Shown here one piece after another: positions 25,005 through 34,397 of a stretch of 64,000 nucleotides of DNA. The stretch lies in the NCBI GenBank assembly GCA_910574995.1, contig CAJTCS010000003.1, forward strand, positions 1-64,000, in the 5' to 3' direction. This DNA comes from Oscillospiraceae bacterium (lineage in GTDB: Bacteria > Bacillota > Clostridia > Oscillospirales > Acutalibacteraceae). Position 1 is the stretch's first letter. Each line of letters begins with the position of its first letter. The notes beneath the pieces were generated by a model. It was not told the DNA's origin and searched no databases. It worked only from the letters and a program-made list of their open reading frames with translations. The position numbers were made by a program, and so were the translations under genes.

Positions 25005-25397
25005 ATGAAGCTGGGAGAATTTGCCAACGGTTTGCAGCACATTGGCCTGCCAACCAACGACATGGATGCGACCATTGCTTTTTATGAAAGCCTGGGCTTT
25101 GCGAACATATACGAAACTGTGAACCAGGCGGCAAAGGAACGGGTGGCGTTCCTACGCCTGGGGGGCCTTACCATCGAGGCCTACGAAAACCGCCAGGCCG
25201 CTATGCGGCCGGGCGCCATCGACCACATTGCTATCGACGTGAAGGACGTAGAGGGCTGCTATCAGGAAGCCCTGGGACAAGGGTATACGGTGGTCAGCAA
25301 CGGGATCGAGGCCCTGCCCTTCTGGGAAAAGGGGGTGAAGTTTTTTATCATCTTGGGGCCCAACCAAGAGCGCATCGAGTTTAACCAATACCTGTAG
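25005..25397 (+). CDS. VOC/glyoxalase-type protein
   Basis: A 130-residue vicinal-oxygen-chelate fold protein with two beta-alpha-beta modules. Putative metal ligands are His in LQHIGLP, Glu in TIEAYE, His in IDHIAIDVKDVE and Glu in RIEFNQ, the usual pattern for lyases or dioxygenases of this superfamily. The exact reaction cannot be assigned. ATG with GAGAGGA upstream; the leader begins in the end of the MITE. Confidence 0.88.
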   Translation: MKLGEFANGLQHIGLPTNDMDATIAFYESLGFANIYETVNQAAKERVAFLRLGGLTIEAYENRQAAMRPGAIDHIAIDVKDVEGCYQEALGQGYTVVSNGIEALPFWEKGVKFFIILGPNQERIEFNQYL

Positions 25398-25464
25398 ACC
25401 CGCCTACATCCCGGGTGCTTTTTTAGACGCAGGGAGTTTTAGATGCCAGGAAAGGGGCGTTTTT

Positions 25465-26514
25465 ATGGACAAGCAAGCGGCGGGGAACCTGGCCAAAGGC
25501 TGGGTGATGGCCCACCGGGACATGCCGGGGCTGCTGGGGGCGTACATTTCGGGGTCATACCTTTCCGCCCCTGCGGGCGTGGGCTGGCCAGAGAGCTCGG
25601 ATGTGGATGTGGTGCTGGTATTCCAGGCGGGGCTTTGCCCGCCAAAGCTGGGCAAGCTGCGGGAGCAAGGGCTGCTGTTGGAAATTACGTGCCTGGGGGA
25701 GGAAGAGCTGCAGGACCTGGGGCATGTGCTTTCCACCCACTACCTGGCCTTTGCCCTGCAGGCTGGGGAGATCCTCTATGACCCCCAGGGGCGGCTGGCC
25801 CGCCTTCATAAAGAGGTGGCGGGACAGTATGGCCAGCGCCGTTGGGTGGAGGCCCGGTGCGGGGGTTTTTACGGGCGCATGGAGAGGGGCGCGCAGGGGG
25901 ATATCCCAGAGGGCATGAGCCTGGCACAGGCCGTGAATGGCTGGGCTTTCACCACAGGCATTACCTGTTTCCCCATTTTGTTGGCGGCGCTGGAGAATTG
26001 CACGGTGCGCAAGCGTTACGCCGCCGCCCGCCAGGTGCTGGAGGCCTATGGCATGGGGGGATTCTATCCCCGGCTGCTGTCTCTGCTGGTACCAAAGCCT
26101 TTGGGGGCCCATCGCCTGGAAGGGCATATGGAGGAACTGGAACAGACCTTTTCCCTTGCCTGTGGGACCGCCGGCCCTTCGGCGGACTACCCCTTCCGAC
26201 AGGATATTACGCCGGGGGGGAAAGCCGTGGCCATCGGGGGCAGCTGGGAGCTGCTGGCCACGGCCTATCCAGAGGACGCTGTCTTCTGGATGCTGGCCAC
26301 CTTTGCGCGGTGCCATATCATCCTGGATATGGACGCCCCGGCCCTGGGCAAGGGGCGGGAACCGGCCCTTTGGGCCTTTTTGCGGGACCTGGGCATACAT
26401 AGCCGCGAGGATTTCCGCCCCCGCCTGCGGGCCCTGCAGGGCTTCCTGCCTGCCCTGCGGGAAGCGGCTGGGGAAGTTGCCAGCCGGAGGGAAGCCGGCA
26501 GCTGGAAAAAATAA
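25465..26514 (+). CDS. Nucleotidyltransferase-fold protein
   Basis: A 349-residue cytoplasmic protein. The N-terminus has a DNA polymerase beta-like nucleotidyltransferase signature: GAYISGSYLSAP (GS) and, 14 residues on, SSDVDVVLVF (DxD). The remaining ~250 residues are helical with no recognised domain; the layout resembles antibiotic nucleotidyltransferases, but the similarity is too general for a resistance call. Very GC-rich codon use. ATG preceded by AAAGGGG. A lone gene 67 nt after the VOC gene. Confidence 0.75.
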   Translation: MDKQAAGNLAKGWVMAHRDMPGLLGAYISGSYLSAPAGVGWPESSDVDVVLVFQAGLCPPKLGKLREQGLLLEITCLGEEELQDLGHVLSTHYLAFALQAGEILYDPQGRLARLHKEVAGQYGQRRWVEARCGGFYGRMERGAQGDIPEGMSLAQAVNGWAFTTGITCFPILLAALENCTVRKRYAAARQVLEAYGMGGFYPRLLSLLVPKPLGAHRLEGHMEELEQTFSLACGTAGPSADYPFRQDITPGGKAVAIGGSWELLATAYPEDAVFWMLATFARCHIILDMDAPALGKGREPALWAFLRDLGIHSREDFRPRLRALQGFLPALREAAGEVASRREAGSWKK

Positions 26515-26547
26515 TTTGCCATGGGGCCCAAAAAATCAGAAAGCGGC

Positions 26548-26576
26548 TTGACAAACCCTTTGGGCCGTGTTATAAT
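26548..26576 (+). promoter_or_regulatory. Consensus promoter of the cold-shock gene
   Basis: TTGACA and TATAAT with exactly 17 bp between: a perfect consensus. Confidence 0.93.
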
Positions 26577-26583
26577 CTAGGCG

Positions 26584-26763
26584 TATTCTGATAGCACGGA
26601 AGATGAACTCACAGTTTCTGTAAGTCGTTGGAGCGTCTGATGATTTACACAGGCTGTGAGCTTTTTGTTAGGCTCGGAGCACGGGCGTGTCCCTACCAGG
26701 CATCCCCGTTATCCGGCTCGGCTAGCCGGATACGATTATCAATCTTCTATGGAGGTGCCGAAC
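26584..26763 (+). ncRNA. Structured 5' leader of the cold-shock gene
   Basis: A ~180-nt leader precedes a 69-codon gene. It can form a long stem (CTCACAG 26608-26614 with CTGTGAG 26654-26660, plus inner CTGTAA/TTACAC pairing) followed by CTTTTTG, and a 9-bp stem TATCCGGCT/AGCCGGATA (26710-26732) before the ribosome site. Cold-shock mRNAs often carry long temperature-responsive leaders; the same is inferred here. The first stem plus T-tract could alternatively be an attenuator. Confidence 0.55.
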
Positions 26764-26973
26764 ATGAACGGTACAGTTAAGTGGTTCAACGCAGAAAAGG
26801 GTTATGGCTTCATTTCCAACGACGAGGGCGGCGAGGACGTTTTTGTACACTTCTCCGCTATCCAGTCCGAGGGCTTCAAGACCTTGGAAGAAGGCCAGAA
26901 GGTCACTTTTGAGACCGAGCCCGACCCCAAGAACAGCGAGAAGCTGCGCGCTGTAAACGTGGTTAAGCTGTAA
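26764..26973 (+). CDS. Cold-shock protein (CspA family)
   Basis: A 69-residue OB-fold RNA chaperone: [17 protein letters not shown] with RNP1 KGYGFI and RNP2 VFVHF, full length. It would melt mRNA structure and is likely abundant, given the consensus promoter, its own leader and the terminator. ATG with GGAGG 9 nt upstream; longer frames from 26656 fall within the leader. Confidence 0.97.
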   Translation: MNGTVKWFNAEKGYGFISNDEGGEDVFVHFSAIQSEGFKTLEEGQKVTFETEPDPKNSEKLRAVNVVKL

Positions 26974-26994
26974 ATAGCGCCTACTGTGTTGCAA

Positions 26995-27031
26995 AAGGCC
27001 CGGGATCTGCAGGAAGCGGATCCCGGGCCTT
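26995..27031. terminator. Bidirectional terminator after csp
   Basis: A 13-bp perfect stem (AAGGCCCGGGATC/GATCCCGGGCCTT) between the convergent csp and MATE genes. Confidence 0.88.
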
Positions 27032-27037
27032 TGTGTA

Positions 27038-28366
27038 TCAATAGTGGTATTTTTTCTTTTTGCAGGCCAGGAAAACGGCCGTTGCCGCCGCAGCCATGGC
27101 TTCCGCCGCCACGATAGATAACCAGACGCCCTCTATGCCCCACAGCAGTGGGAAGAGTAGCACCGCCGCCACCTGGAACACCAGTGTGCGCAGGAACGCG
27201 ATTAAGGCGGAGGTGAGGCCGTCGTTAAGGGCGGTGAAGAAGGAAGACCCAAAAATGGCAAGCCCTGCAAAGAGGAACGAGAAGGAGTATATGCCAAAGG
27301 CGTGTACGGTCATGTGGTAAAGCCCCTGGTCATAGCGGACGAACAGCGCCGACAGGGGCTGCGCCAATAGCTCCGCCAGGGCCAGCATGGCGGCGGAGGA
27401 AGCCAGGATGAGTACCAGGCTTTTCCGGTACAGGCTATGTAGCTCCCCCTGGTTGCCCGCGCCGAAATGGAATCCCACCACCGGGGCAATCCCGGTGGAA
27501 TAGCCGATGAAAATGGACAGGAAGACCAGGTTTACATACATCAAGACGCCATAGGCGGCTATACCGTCTTCCCCGGCGTACTGGATAAGCTGCGCATTGT
27601 ACAGCATGCTGACAATGGACATGGAGATGTTGCTCATCAGCTCGGAAGAGCCGTTGGTACAGGCCTTCCACAAGGCGCGCCCATCAAGGGGGGCCTTGCG
27701 CAAGCGAAGCAAGCTGGTATTTTTCCTGGCAAAATAGAATAAAGGTATGACGCCGCCGATGAATTGGCTGATGGACGTGGCCGCGGCCGCCCCAGCCAGC
27801 CCCCAAGGCAGCACGGCGGTGAACAGGGCGTCCAAAGCCATGTTGGTGAAGCCAGCCGCCAGCGTTACCGCCAGGCCCAGTTGGGGCTTGGCCGCCGTGA
27901 TGAAAAAGCTTTGGAACTCATATTGCAGCATAAGCATAGGCAGGGACAGCAGGATGACCCTGCCGTATAACACGCAGCCCTCCAGCATGGGTCCATCGGC
28001 CCCCAGCCAGACGGCTACGGGGCGGATGAACACGAACCCCAGTATCGCGATAACTACACCAGAGGCCCCGCTGGCGTACACAAACAAAGAAAAAAGCTGC
28101 TGGGCGCGCTTGTTGTCCCCCTCCCCCAGGGTTTTGGCGATCAGGGCGCTGCCCCCGGTGCCGAACATGAAGCCCACCGCACCCAAAATCATCAAGAACG
28201 GCATGATGAAATTGACAGCCGCAAAGGGCGTTTTTCCCACAAAGTTGGACACGAAAAAGCCGTCTACCACGCCGTAAATAGAGGTGAAGACCATCATCAC
28301 CACAGATGGCAGGGTGAAACGGAACAGTTTTTGGAAATTGAAATGGTCGGAAAGCCGTATTTTCAT
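27038..28366 (-). CDS. MATE family efflux transporter
   Basis: A 442-residue, ~12-helix multidrug/Na+ or H+ antiporter. MATE features: LPSVVMMVFTSIYGVVDGFF at helix 1, MFGTGGSALIAKTLGEGDNK after helix 2, and GFHFGAGNQGELHSLYRKSL in the second half. Closest to the MepA-like clostridial group by pattern. CAGGAGGGG before ATG. It is 46 nt after a MarR-type regulator gene, which probably controls it. Substrate unknown. Confidence 0.93.
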   Translation of the reverse strand: MKIRLSDHFNFQKLFRFTLPSVVMMVFTSIYGVVDGFFVSNFVGKTPFAAVNFIMPFLMILGAVGFMFGTGGSALIAKTLGEGDNKRAQQLFSLFVYASGASGVVIAILGFVFIRPVAVWLGADGPMLEGCVLYGRVILLSLPMLMLQYEFQSFFITAAKPQLGLAVTLAAGFTNMALDALFTAVLPWGLAGAAAATSISQFIGGVIPLFYFARKNTSLLRLRKAPLDGRALWKACTNGSSELMSNISMSIVSMLYNAQLIQYAGEDGIAAYGVLMYVNLVFLSIFIGYSTGIAPVVGFHFGAGNQGELHSLYRKSLVLILASSAAMLALAELLAQPLSALFVRYDQGLYHMTVHAFGIYSFSFLFAGLAIFGSSFFTALNDGLTSALIAFLRTLVFQVAAVLLFPLLWGIEGVWLSIVAAEAMAAAATAVFLACKKKKYHY

Positions 28367-28412
28367 AGTCCCCTCCTGGTTTGTAAAAAAATATGGCGCA
28401 AGGGAACGCCTG

Positions 28413-28850
28413 TCAAAGCCTTTTGCACTTTTCCCGGAACATGGCCAGATAGCGTTTGGTAAGCCGCATGTACAGTTCCCGCTCCTCTGGGGCCCATTCC
28501 GTGAATATCTCGTTTTCGATCTCCATTACCCGCAAGGCTGTGCCCTTGGCCAGCTCCCGCCCCTTCTCGGTTAGGCACACCTGTTTCTTCCGGCCCTGGC
28601 CCGCCTCTAGATAGACGGCGCCTTCCTTTTCCAGCTTTCGTATGGCTGAATTGACCGTCTGCTTGCGTAAGCCGGACAGGGAAATGATCCGGCTTAACAG
28701 GCAGGCCCCGTCGAACAGGCAGATGGTGTACAGGATGATCATGGCGCTGTCCGCAAGCCCCAGCTTGCGGGTGGCCTCGTGGTAGGCCGCGTCTATCTCC
28801 GAGGTCAGCAGGTTAAAACGTTTTACCGGGGCGTTCGCGTGGTCTTCCAT
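28413..28850 (-). CDS. MarR family transcriptional regulator
   Basis: A 145-residue winged-helix repressor. The helix-turn-helix is SRIISLSGLRKQTVNSAIRK and the wing LEKEGAVYLEAGQGRKKQVC LTEKGREL. First gene of a two-gene unit with a MATE exporter, so it likely derepresses efflux when it binds a ligand. TAGGAGG before ATG. A perfect inverted repeat overlies its own promoter, implying autoregulation. Confidence 0.93.
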   Translation of the reverse strand: MEDHANAPVKRFNLLTSEIDAAYHEATRKLGLADSAMIILYTICLFDGACLLSRIISLSGLRKQTVNSAIRKLEKEGAVYLEAGQGRKKQVCLTEKGRELAKGTALRVMEIENEIFTEWAPEERELYMRLTKRYLAMFREKCKRL

Positions 28851-28870
28851 AAAAAATCCCTCCTAATCAA

Positions 28871-28919
28871 GTCCGAAATCGTACCTGTAAAGTATAGTAC
28901 GATTTCGGACAAAAGTCAA
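28871..28919 (-). promoter_or_regulatory. MarR-MATE promoter with a perfect operator
   Basis: Minus-strand TTGACT (28919-28914) and TATACT (28896-28891), 17-bp spacer. A 14-bp perfect inverted repeat (GTCCGAAATCGTAC ... GTACGATTTCGGAC, 28871-28884 and 28897-28910) brackets the -10 box; one arm fills the spacer and the other covers the start region. Ideal for MarR repression. Confidence 0.85.
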
Positions 28920-29172
28920 GGGGGCCTTCCCCATCTGGTAGGGATTTCCCCATGGGGGGATTTGCAGGGGAGGCGTGTACAAGTTGCAAAAGGGCGGCTG
29001 GGATGGAGGCTGGGGGGAGGGTCAGGAAAAGCTGGATTTATTGGGCGGAACCGGTTTTTGCGGTGGTTACAAAACTGAAACAAATGAGAAAAAGCTGCAA
29101 CTTTTCGGGTGAAAATAGGCAAATGACACAAAAAGCCCGGGGCGCTGAAAGGGAATTTTTCAGGTTTGCCAG

Positions 29173-29201
29173 TTGTAAAAACGGATTTCATCGTGTAAAA
29201 T
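29173..29201 (+). promoter_or_regulatory. Candidate oppA promoter
   Basis: TTGTAA and TAAAAT with a 17-bp spacer, ~70 bp before the oppA ATG. The remainder of 28920-29172 shows no gene. Confidence 0.6.
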
Positions 29202-29273
29202 GTCCCTATTGTGAATTGTGCGTGAACAGCGTATGACCACAAAATCTCATACCCAATCTAGGGGGAATTACCA

Positions 29274-31010
29274 ATGAAACGCAATAAGATCCTGGCGTTG
29301 GTCCTGGCTCTGCTGCTGATTTGCGGCACATTTGCCGCCTGCGGCAACGACAGCGGCAGCAGTACTGCCAGCACCCCGGCCAGCAAAGCGGATGACGGCG
29401 CCAGCACGCCCGAAAGCGCACCGGCTGACGGCGGCAACGACGCGGCGCCCTCCAACACCACGTTGACCGTGAACGCGGCCATGGAGCCCACTGGCCTGAA
29501 CACCCTGAACGCTACCTATTCTATTGAGTTCTCTATCTTCCGCCACCTGTATGAGAACCTGTACGTCCTTAACGACGAAGACCAGCCCGTGCCCGGCGCT
29601 GCCGAGACGGTGGACATCAACGAGGACAAGAGCGTGTTCACTTTCCACCTGCGTGAGGACGGCAAGTGGACAAACGGCGACCCTGTTACCGCCAACGACT
29701 TCTCTTTCGCTTGGCAGCAAGCCCTGAACCCCGATGTGGCCGCCGACTACGGTTATTTCCTGTACTTCATCAAAAATGCCGAGCCTTTCTTTAAGGGCGA
29801 GTGCACCTGGGAAGAGGTGGGCGTAAAGGTCATCGACGACCTGACCCTGGAGGTTACCCTGGACCATCCCATCCCCTATGCCGAGTTCCTGTTCTCCTTC
29901 GGCACCCTTTGCCCCATCAACCAGAAGTTCTATGAGGAAGTAGGCGCTGACAAATACAGCACCGAGGCCGAGTACTTCTGCACCAACGGCCCCTTCCAGC
30001 TGACCGAGTGGAACCATGACAGCAACATCCTCATGGTGAAGAACAACGATTTCCACGGCGCTGATGAGGTACAGGTAGAGGAAATCAACTGGAAAATCAT
30101 TACTGACGCCCAGGCGGCCCTGACCGAGTTCCTGTCCGGCGGCCTTGATATGGTCAACCTGTCCAACGGCGAACTCATCTCCCAGGCTGAGGCCCAGGGC
30201 TATGAGATCCAGAGCTATTCTGACGGTTCCGCTTTCTACATCTACTTCAACCACAGCAACCAGTACCTGCAGAATGCCAACCTGCGCAAGGCCCTGGCCC
30301 TTGGCTTCGACAAGGAAGGCATGATCCAGGCTGTGTACCAGAACGCCAACCAGCCCATGACCAGCTTTACCTGCCCCGCCGTGACCGGCTATGACGGAAA
30401 CACCACCTTCCAGTCTGGCCTGGAGGCTTGGAATAACGGCGAGGCCCTCACTCCCAAGAACGGCGACCCCGAGGCTGCCAAGAAGTACCTGGAGACGGCC
30501 CTGTCCGAGCTGGGCTGCACGGTGGAGGACCTGTCCGCCAACCTGTCCATCGACTGCGGCGACAGCCAGATTGCCGGCAACGAGGCTGCCTACTATCAGG
30601 AGCAGTGGAGGCAGAATCTGGGCATCGAAGTGACAGTAAATCCCATGCCCACCAAGCAGGGCTCTGCCAACCGGAAGAACGGCAACTATGTCATGTCCCT
30701 CACCGGCTGGGGCCCCGACTATGACGACCCCATGAGCTTCCTGGACCTGTGGGTATCCGACGGCGGCAACAACCAGACCTTCTATGCCAGCGAGGCCTAT
30801 GACAAGTTGATTGCCGACGCGACTATGGAGACCGACTTTGCCAAGCGCCAGGAGATATTCTACGAAGCTGAGAAGCTCATCGTGGAAGACCTGCCCGTGG
30901 CCCCTTCTTACTGGCGGTTCCCCAGCTACGCCTTGAGCGAGCATGTGGCCGGCGGCGTACACCGTTCTGTGTTCCAGGGCATCGACCTGGTACATGTCAC
31001 GCTGAAGTAA
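29274..31010 (+). CDS. oppA: Oligopeptide ABC transporter, substrate-binding lipoprotein
   Basis: A 578-residue family-5 solute-binding protein. Lipobox TFAAC (Cys ~24) after the signal peptide, then a Ser/Thr/Ala linker. The family signature is near residue 115 (FTFHLREDGKWTNGDPVTAN DFSFAWQQ) with SYWRFPSYALSEHV at the end, the pattern of the OppA/DppA peptide-binding group. It is anchored outside the membrane and hands peptides to OppBC. GGGGG before ATG. Separated from oppB by a terminator and a new promoter, so it can be made in excess. Confidence 0.95.
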   Translation: MKRNKILALVLALLLICGTFAACGNDSGSSTASTPASKADDGASTPESAPADGGNDAAPSNTTLTVNAAMEPTGLNTLNATYSIEFSIFRHLYENLYVLNDEDQPVPGAAETVDINEDKSVFTFHLREDGKWTNGDPVTANDFSFAWQQALNPDVAADYGYFLYFIKNAEPFFKGECTWEEVGVKVIDDLTLEVTLDHPIPYAEFLFSFGTLCPINQKFYEEVGADKYSTEAEYFCTNGPFQLTEWNHDSNILMVKNNDFHGADEVQVEEINWKIITDAQAALTEFLSGGLDMVNLSNGELISQAEAQGYEIQSYSDGSAFYIYFNHSNQYLQNANLRKALALGFDKEGMIQAVYQNANQPMTSFTCPAVTGYDGNTTFQSGLEAWNNGEALTPKNGDPEAAKKYLETALSELGCTVEDLSANLSIDCGDSQIAGNEAAYYQEQWRQNLGIEVTVNPMPTKQGSANRKNGNYVMSLTGWGPDYDDPMSFLDLWVSDGGNNQTFYASEAYDKLIADATMETDFAKRQEIFYEAEKLIVEDLPVAPSYWRFPSYALSEHVAGGVHRSVFQGIDLVHVTLK

Positions 31011-31039
31011 GCATGCGGCTGGTTTAAAACGACGAATTT

Positions 31040-31100
31040 AATACCGTGTAAGGCAGCGAGGGCATTCAGACCATTCCGGATGCTCTCGCCCTGCGGTATT
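31040..31100 (+). terminator. Terminator between oppA and oppB
   Basis: A long interrupted stem (ATACCG/CGGTAT outer, GCGAGGGCAT/ATGCTCTCGC inner) followed by TTTATTGGTTTT. It would limit read-through into oppBCDF. Confidence 0.75.
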
Positions 31101-31145
31101 TATTGGTTTTATTGTGGGAAAGTTGTAAAGCGGGAAAATTCCCTA

Positions 31146-31174
31146 TTGAAAACCGTTGCAAAAAATACTATAAT
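31146..31174 (+). promoter_or_regulatory. Candidate promoter of oppBCDF
   Basis: TTGAAA and TATAAT with a 17-bp spacer. The ~250-nt leader that follows contains a 16-bp palindrome (31201-31216) and a 9-bp stem AGCTTTTCT/AGAAAAGCT (31225-31251), with no gene. Confidence 0.7.
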
Positions 31175-31430
31175 AAAGGCAGGACAACTGAAGATGCGCA
31201 AAACCGGGCCCGGTTTCCACGCACAGCTTTTCTAAAAAAACCAGAAAAGCTGAGGGGCCATTGCCTGGCAAAGCACTGATCATACGGAACATTCAATTTG
31301 TGCCAAGGGCGGCAGGTGGAAAGTCTCCTTTAGCACATTTTTTATATCCGTTCTTTTTGTGGGAAAACTAAAGCGGCTGGGCCGCTTGGAAATATAAAAT
31401 TCAAAAATGAGGAAAGGGGGAAATTGCCTT

Positions 31431-32375
31431 ATGGCTAAGTATATACTTAAGAGGATAGGCTACTCCATTGTCACGCTTTTCGTGCTCATCACGCTTACGT
31501 TCTTCATGATGCGCCTGCTGCCCGGCGACCCGTTTACAGGTGAAAAGCAGCTGCCCGAAAAGACCATGGAAGCCCTGAACGCCAAGTATGGCCTGGACAA
31601 GCCCTTGGTTACGCAGTATATCATGTACCTTGGCAATTGCCTGCACGGAGACCTGGGGCTTTCGTTGAACACGAACCGCCCTGTCACTACCATTATCAGC
31701 GAGTCCTTCGCCTATTCCTTCGACCTGGGTATCCGCGCCGTTATCATGGCTTTTGTCCTGGGCGTGCTGCTGGGCAGTATCGCGGCTATCAAACGAGGTA
31801 AGGCCACAGACACGGTGTGCATGCTTGTTGCCTTGATAGGCGTCTCGGTCCCCAGCTTTATTGTGGCGGCTGTGCTGCAATATTACCTGGGCCTGCAGCC
31901 CTACCTGGCCTCCAACAAGACCGTGCAGCTTTTCGCCGTAACAGGCTGGGGCCCGGCCAATTCTAAAATATTGCCCGTTTTTGCGTTGGCTTTCGGCTCT
32001 TTGGCGCAGATATCCCGGCTGATGCGTACCAGCATGCTGGACGTGCTGGGGCAGGACTATATTAAGACTGCCAAGGCAAAGGGGCTGTCCCAGGGCGCCA
32101 TTATTTGGAAGCATGCCATACGCAATGCCATTATGCCCGTGGTCACGGTATTGGGCCCCATTACGGCCAGCGTGCTGACAGGCGCCTTTGTAGTGGAGAA
32201 CGTGTTCGCTATCCCCGGCTTAGGCCGCTATTTCGTACAGGGTATCCAGAACTATGACTATACGATGATCTCAGGCACCACTATTTTCTATGGCGCGTTC
32301 CTTATCATCGCCAACCTGGTCGTGGACCTGGCTTATGGATTTATCGACCCGAGAGTCAAGCTGGAGGAGGGCTAA
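31431..32375 (+). CDS. oppB: Oligopeptide ABC transporter permease OppB
   Basis: A 314-residue BPD_transp_1 permease with six membrane helices. The OppB/DppB N-terminus YILKRIGYSIVTLFVLITLT FF is clear, and the ATPase-contacting EAA loop is DYIKTAKAKGLSQGAIIWKH A. ATG at 31431 preceded by AAAGGGGG; an ATG at 31407 would place that site inside the gene. Followed by oppC after 4 nt. Confidence 0.95.
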   Translation: MAKYILKRIGYSIVTLFVLITLTFFMMRLLPGDPFTGEKQLPEKTMEALNAKYGLDKPLVTQYIMYLGNCLHGDLGLSLNTNRPVTTIISESFAYSFDLGIRAVIMAFVLGVLLGSIAAIKRGKATDTVCMLVALIGVSVPSFIVAAVLQYYLGLQPYLASNKTVQLFAVTGWGPANSKILPVFALAFGSLAQISRLMRTSMLDVLGQDYIKTAKAKGLSQGAIIWKHAIRNAIMPVVTVLGPITASVLTGAFVVENVFAIPGLGRYFVQGIQNYDYTMISGTTIFYGAFLIIANLVVDLAYGFIDPRVKLEEG

Positions 32376-32379
32376 GGAT

Positions 32380-33342
32380 ATGGCGAATATAGGTAAAATT
32401 GACAAGAGCCGCTTTGGCTGGGTAGGGGCTGACCCGGAACACCGGGAAGGCCTTAGCCGCCCTAGCATCACCTATTGGCGGGACGCCATGAAGCGGCTGG
32501 CCAAAAACCGCGTGGCCCTGGTGTGCCTGATCATCATCGTCCTGCTCATCCTGGCCTGCGCCCTGCTGCCCCTGTTTTCTTCTTTCAGCAGCCGCGAGCA
32601 GCACCTGGCCGAAACCAACAAGGGCTTCTTTTTCCAGTGCCAGGACGACCGCTATGAGGGAAAGAACCTGGTGCATATTTTCGGCACGGACAAGCTGGGC
32701 CGGGATATGTGGACCCGTACCTTTGAAGGCGGGCGCGTCTCTTTGATGATCGCTTTTGCGGCGGTGTTCATCAACCTGATTATAGGTATGATCTATGGCG
32801 GCGTTTCCGGGTATTTCGGCGGCGTGGTGGATAATATCATGATGCGTATTGTGGAAGTTGTCAACGGCATCCCGTACCTGATCGTGGTGGTGCTGCTGAT
32901 GCTGGTGCTGCCCAAGGGCATCTTTACCATGGTGGTAGCCTATGCCACCGTAGGCTGGACGGGTATGGCCCGGCTGGTACGCGGGCAGGCGCTGTCCCTG
33001 AAAAACCAGGAATTTGTGGTGGCCGCGGAGGCCATGGGCGCGCGCCCGGCCCGTATCATTGCCCGGCATCTGCTTCCCAACGCCCTTTCGGTCATCATCA
33101 TCAATGTGACCCTGGCTGTGCCCAGCGCCATTTTTACAGAGGCTTTCCTGTCCTATATCGGTTTGGGCGTGCCGGTGCCCCAGCCGTCCTGGGGCATGCT
33201 GGCCCAGGAGGGGGCTGCTGTGTTCCAGGTGTACCCCAGCAAGCTATGGATACCGGCCATTGCCATCAGTATCACCATGCTTTCGTTCAACCTGTTGGGC
33301 GACGGCCTGCGGGACGCCTTTGACCCGCGCCTGAGACGCTGA
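32380..33342 (+). CDS. oppC: Oligopeptide ABC transporter permease OppC
   Basis: A 320-residue partner permease. A soluble N-terminal stretch precedes the first helix (VALVCLIIIVLLILACALLP), and there is a large extracytoplasmic insert (HIFGTDKLGRDMWTRTFEGG), the OppC_N feature. The EAA loop is EFVVAAEAMGARPARIIARH. The ATG at 32380 has GGAGGAGG. Forms a heterodimer with OppB. Confidence 0.95.
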   Translation: MANIGKIDKSRFGWVGADPEHREGLSRPSITYWRDAMKRLAKNRVALVCLIIIVLLILACALLPLFSSFSSREQHLAETNKGFFFQCQDDRYEGKNLVHIFGTDKLGRDMWTRTFEGGRVSLMIAFAAVFINLIIGMIYGGVSGYFGGVVDNIMMRIVEVVNGIPYLIVVVLLMLVLPKGIFTMVVAYATVGWTGMARLVRGQALSLKNQEFVVAAEAMGARPARIIARHLLPNALSVIIINVTLAVPSAIFTEAFLSYIGLGVPVPQPSWGMLAQEGAAVFQVYPSKLWIPAIAISITMLSFNLLGDGLRDAFDPRLRR

Positions 33343-33371
33343 CCCCTGATGGGTAGAAAGGATTGTTGCAT

Positions 33372-34397
33372 ATGCCAAAGAATTTGAACAACAAGGTGCT
33401 CAGCGTCAAGAACCTCCACGTGTCCTTTGACACCTATGCCGGCGAGGTCCAGGCTGTGCGCGGCGTTACCTTCGACCTGCATGAGGGTGAGGTGCTGGCC
33501 ATTGTGGGCGAGTCTGGCTGCGGCAAAAGCGTGACCGCCCAGACGATTATGAAGCTGAATCCCATGCCCCCGGCCCGTATCCCTGAAGGGGAAGTGGTTT
33601 TGGGCGAGCACGATATTGTAAACGCCACGGAGAAAGAGATGCAGAAGCTGCGGGGCAAGGATGTCTCTATGATATTCCAGGACCCGATGACTTGCCTGAA
33701 CCCCACCAAGAAGGTGGGGAAGCAGATTGTGGAGGCCATTGTACACCATACCCACATGTCCCGGGCAGAGGCTAAGGAGGAAGCCATCAAGTGCCTTACC
33801 CAGGTGAATATCCCAAACCCTGAGGAGCGGGCCCAGCAGTATCCCCACGAGTTTTCCGGCGGCATGCGCCAGCGTGCCATGATCGCCATGGCGCTGTCCT
33901 GCAACCCCAAGGTCCTTATAGCGGACGAGCCCACCACCGCCTTAGATGTGACTATCCAGGCGCAGATTATGGATTTGCTGGCGGAGATCAAGGAGCAGAT
34001 CAATACGGCCATCATCCTCATCACCCACGACCTGGGCGTGGTGGCCAGCATGGCAGACCGCGTAGCCGTTATGTACGCGGGCAAGATTGTGGAAACGGGC
34101 ACTTGCGAGGATATTTTTTACCGCAACGCCCATCCCTATACCCAGGCCCTGCTAAAGAGCCTGCCCTCTGTAGACGCGGACAAAAAGGACCGGCTGGTGT
34201 CCATTGCGGGCTCACCCCCAGACCTGTTAGACCCGCCCAAGGGCTGCGGCTTTGCGGCCCGGTGCACCCGCTGCATGCACATCTGCCGGGAAGAGCAGCC
34301 CCCGGAATTTACCGTAAGCGACGGCCATACGGCCTCCTGCTGGCTATTGCATGAAGACTGCCCCAGCCCGGAAGAAAGAGGTGAAAAGGATGTCTGA
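33372..34397 (+). CDS. oppD: Oligopeptide ABC transporter ATPase OppD
   Basis: A 341-residue ATPase. Walker [10 protein letters not shown] (~50), signature [15 protein letters not shown], Walker [13 protein letters not shown], switch His in THDLG. The C-terminal extension contains the Cys pattern of Opp/Dpp ATPases ([14 protein letters not shown]), which may hold an Fe-S cluster. ATG at 33372; its stop overlaps the oppF start. Confidence 0.96.
   Translation: MPKNLNNKVLSVKNLHVSFDTYAGEVQAVRGVTFDLHEGEVLAIVGESGCGKSVTAQTIMKLNPMPPARIPEGEVVLGEHDIVNATEKEMQKLRGKDVSMIFQDPMTCLNPTKKVGKQIVEAIVHHTHMSRAEAKEEAIKCLTQVNIPNPEERAQQYPHEFSGGMRQRAMIAMALSCNPKVLIADEPTTALDVTIQAQIMDLLAEIKEQINTAIILITHDLGVVASMADRVAVMYAGKIVETGTCEDIFYRNAHPYTQALLKSLPSVDADKKDRLVSIAGSPPDLLDPPKGCGFAARCTRCMHICREEQPPEFTVSDGHTASCWLLHEDCPSPEERGEKDV

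Noticed and set aside
29268-30995. 575-codon frame on the minus strand opposite oppA
   Set aside because: Shadow of oppA; no domain and no ribosome site.
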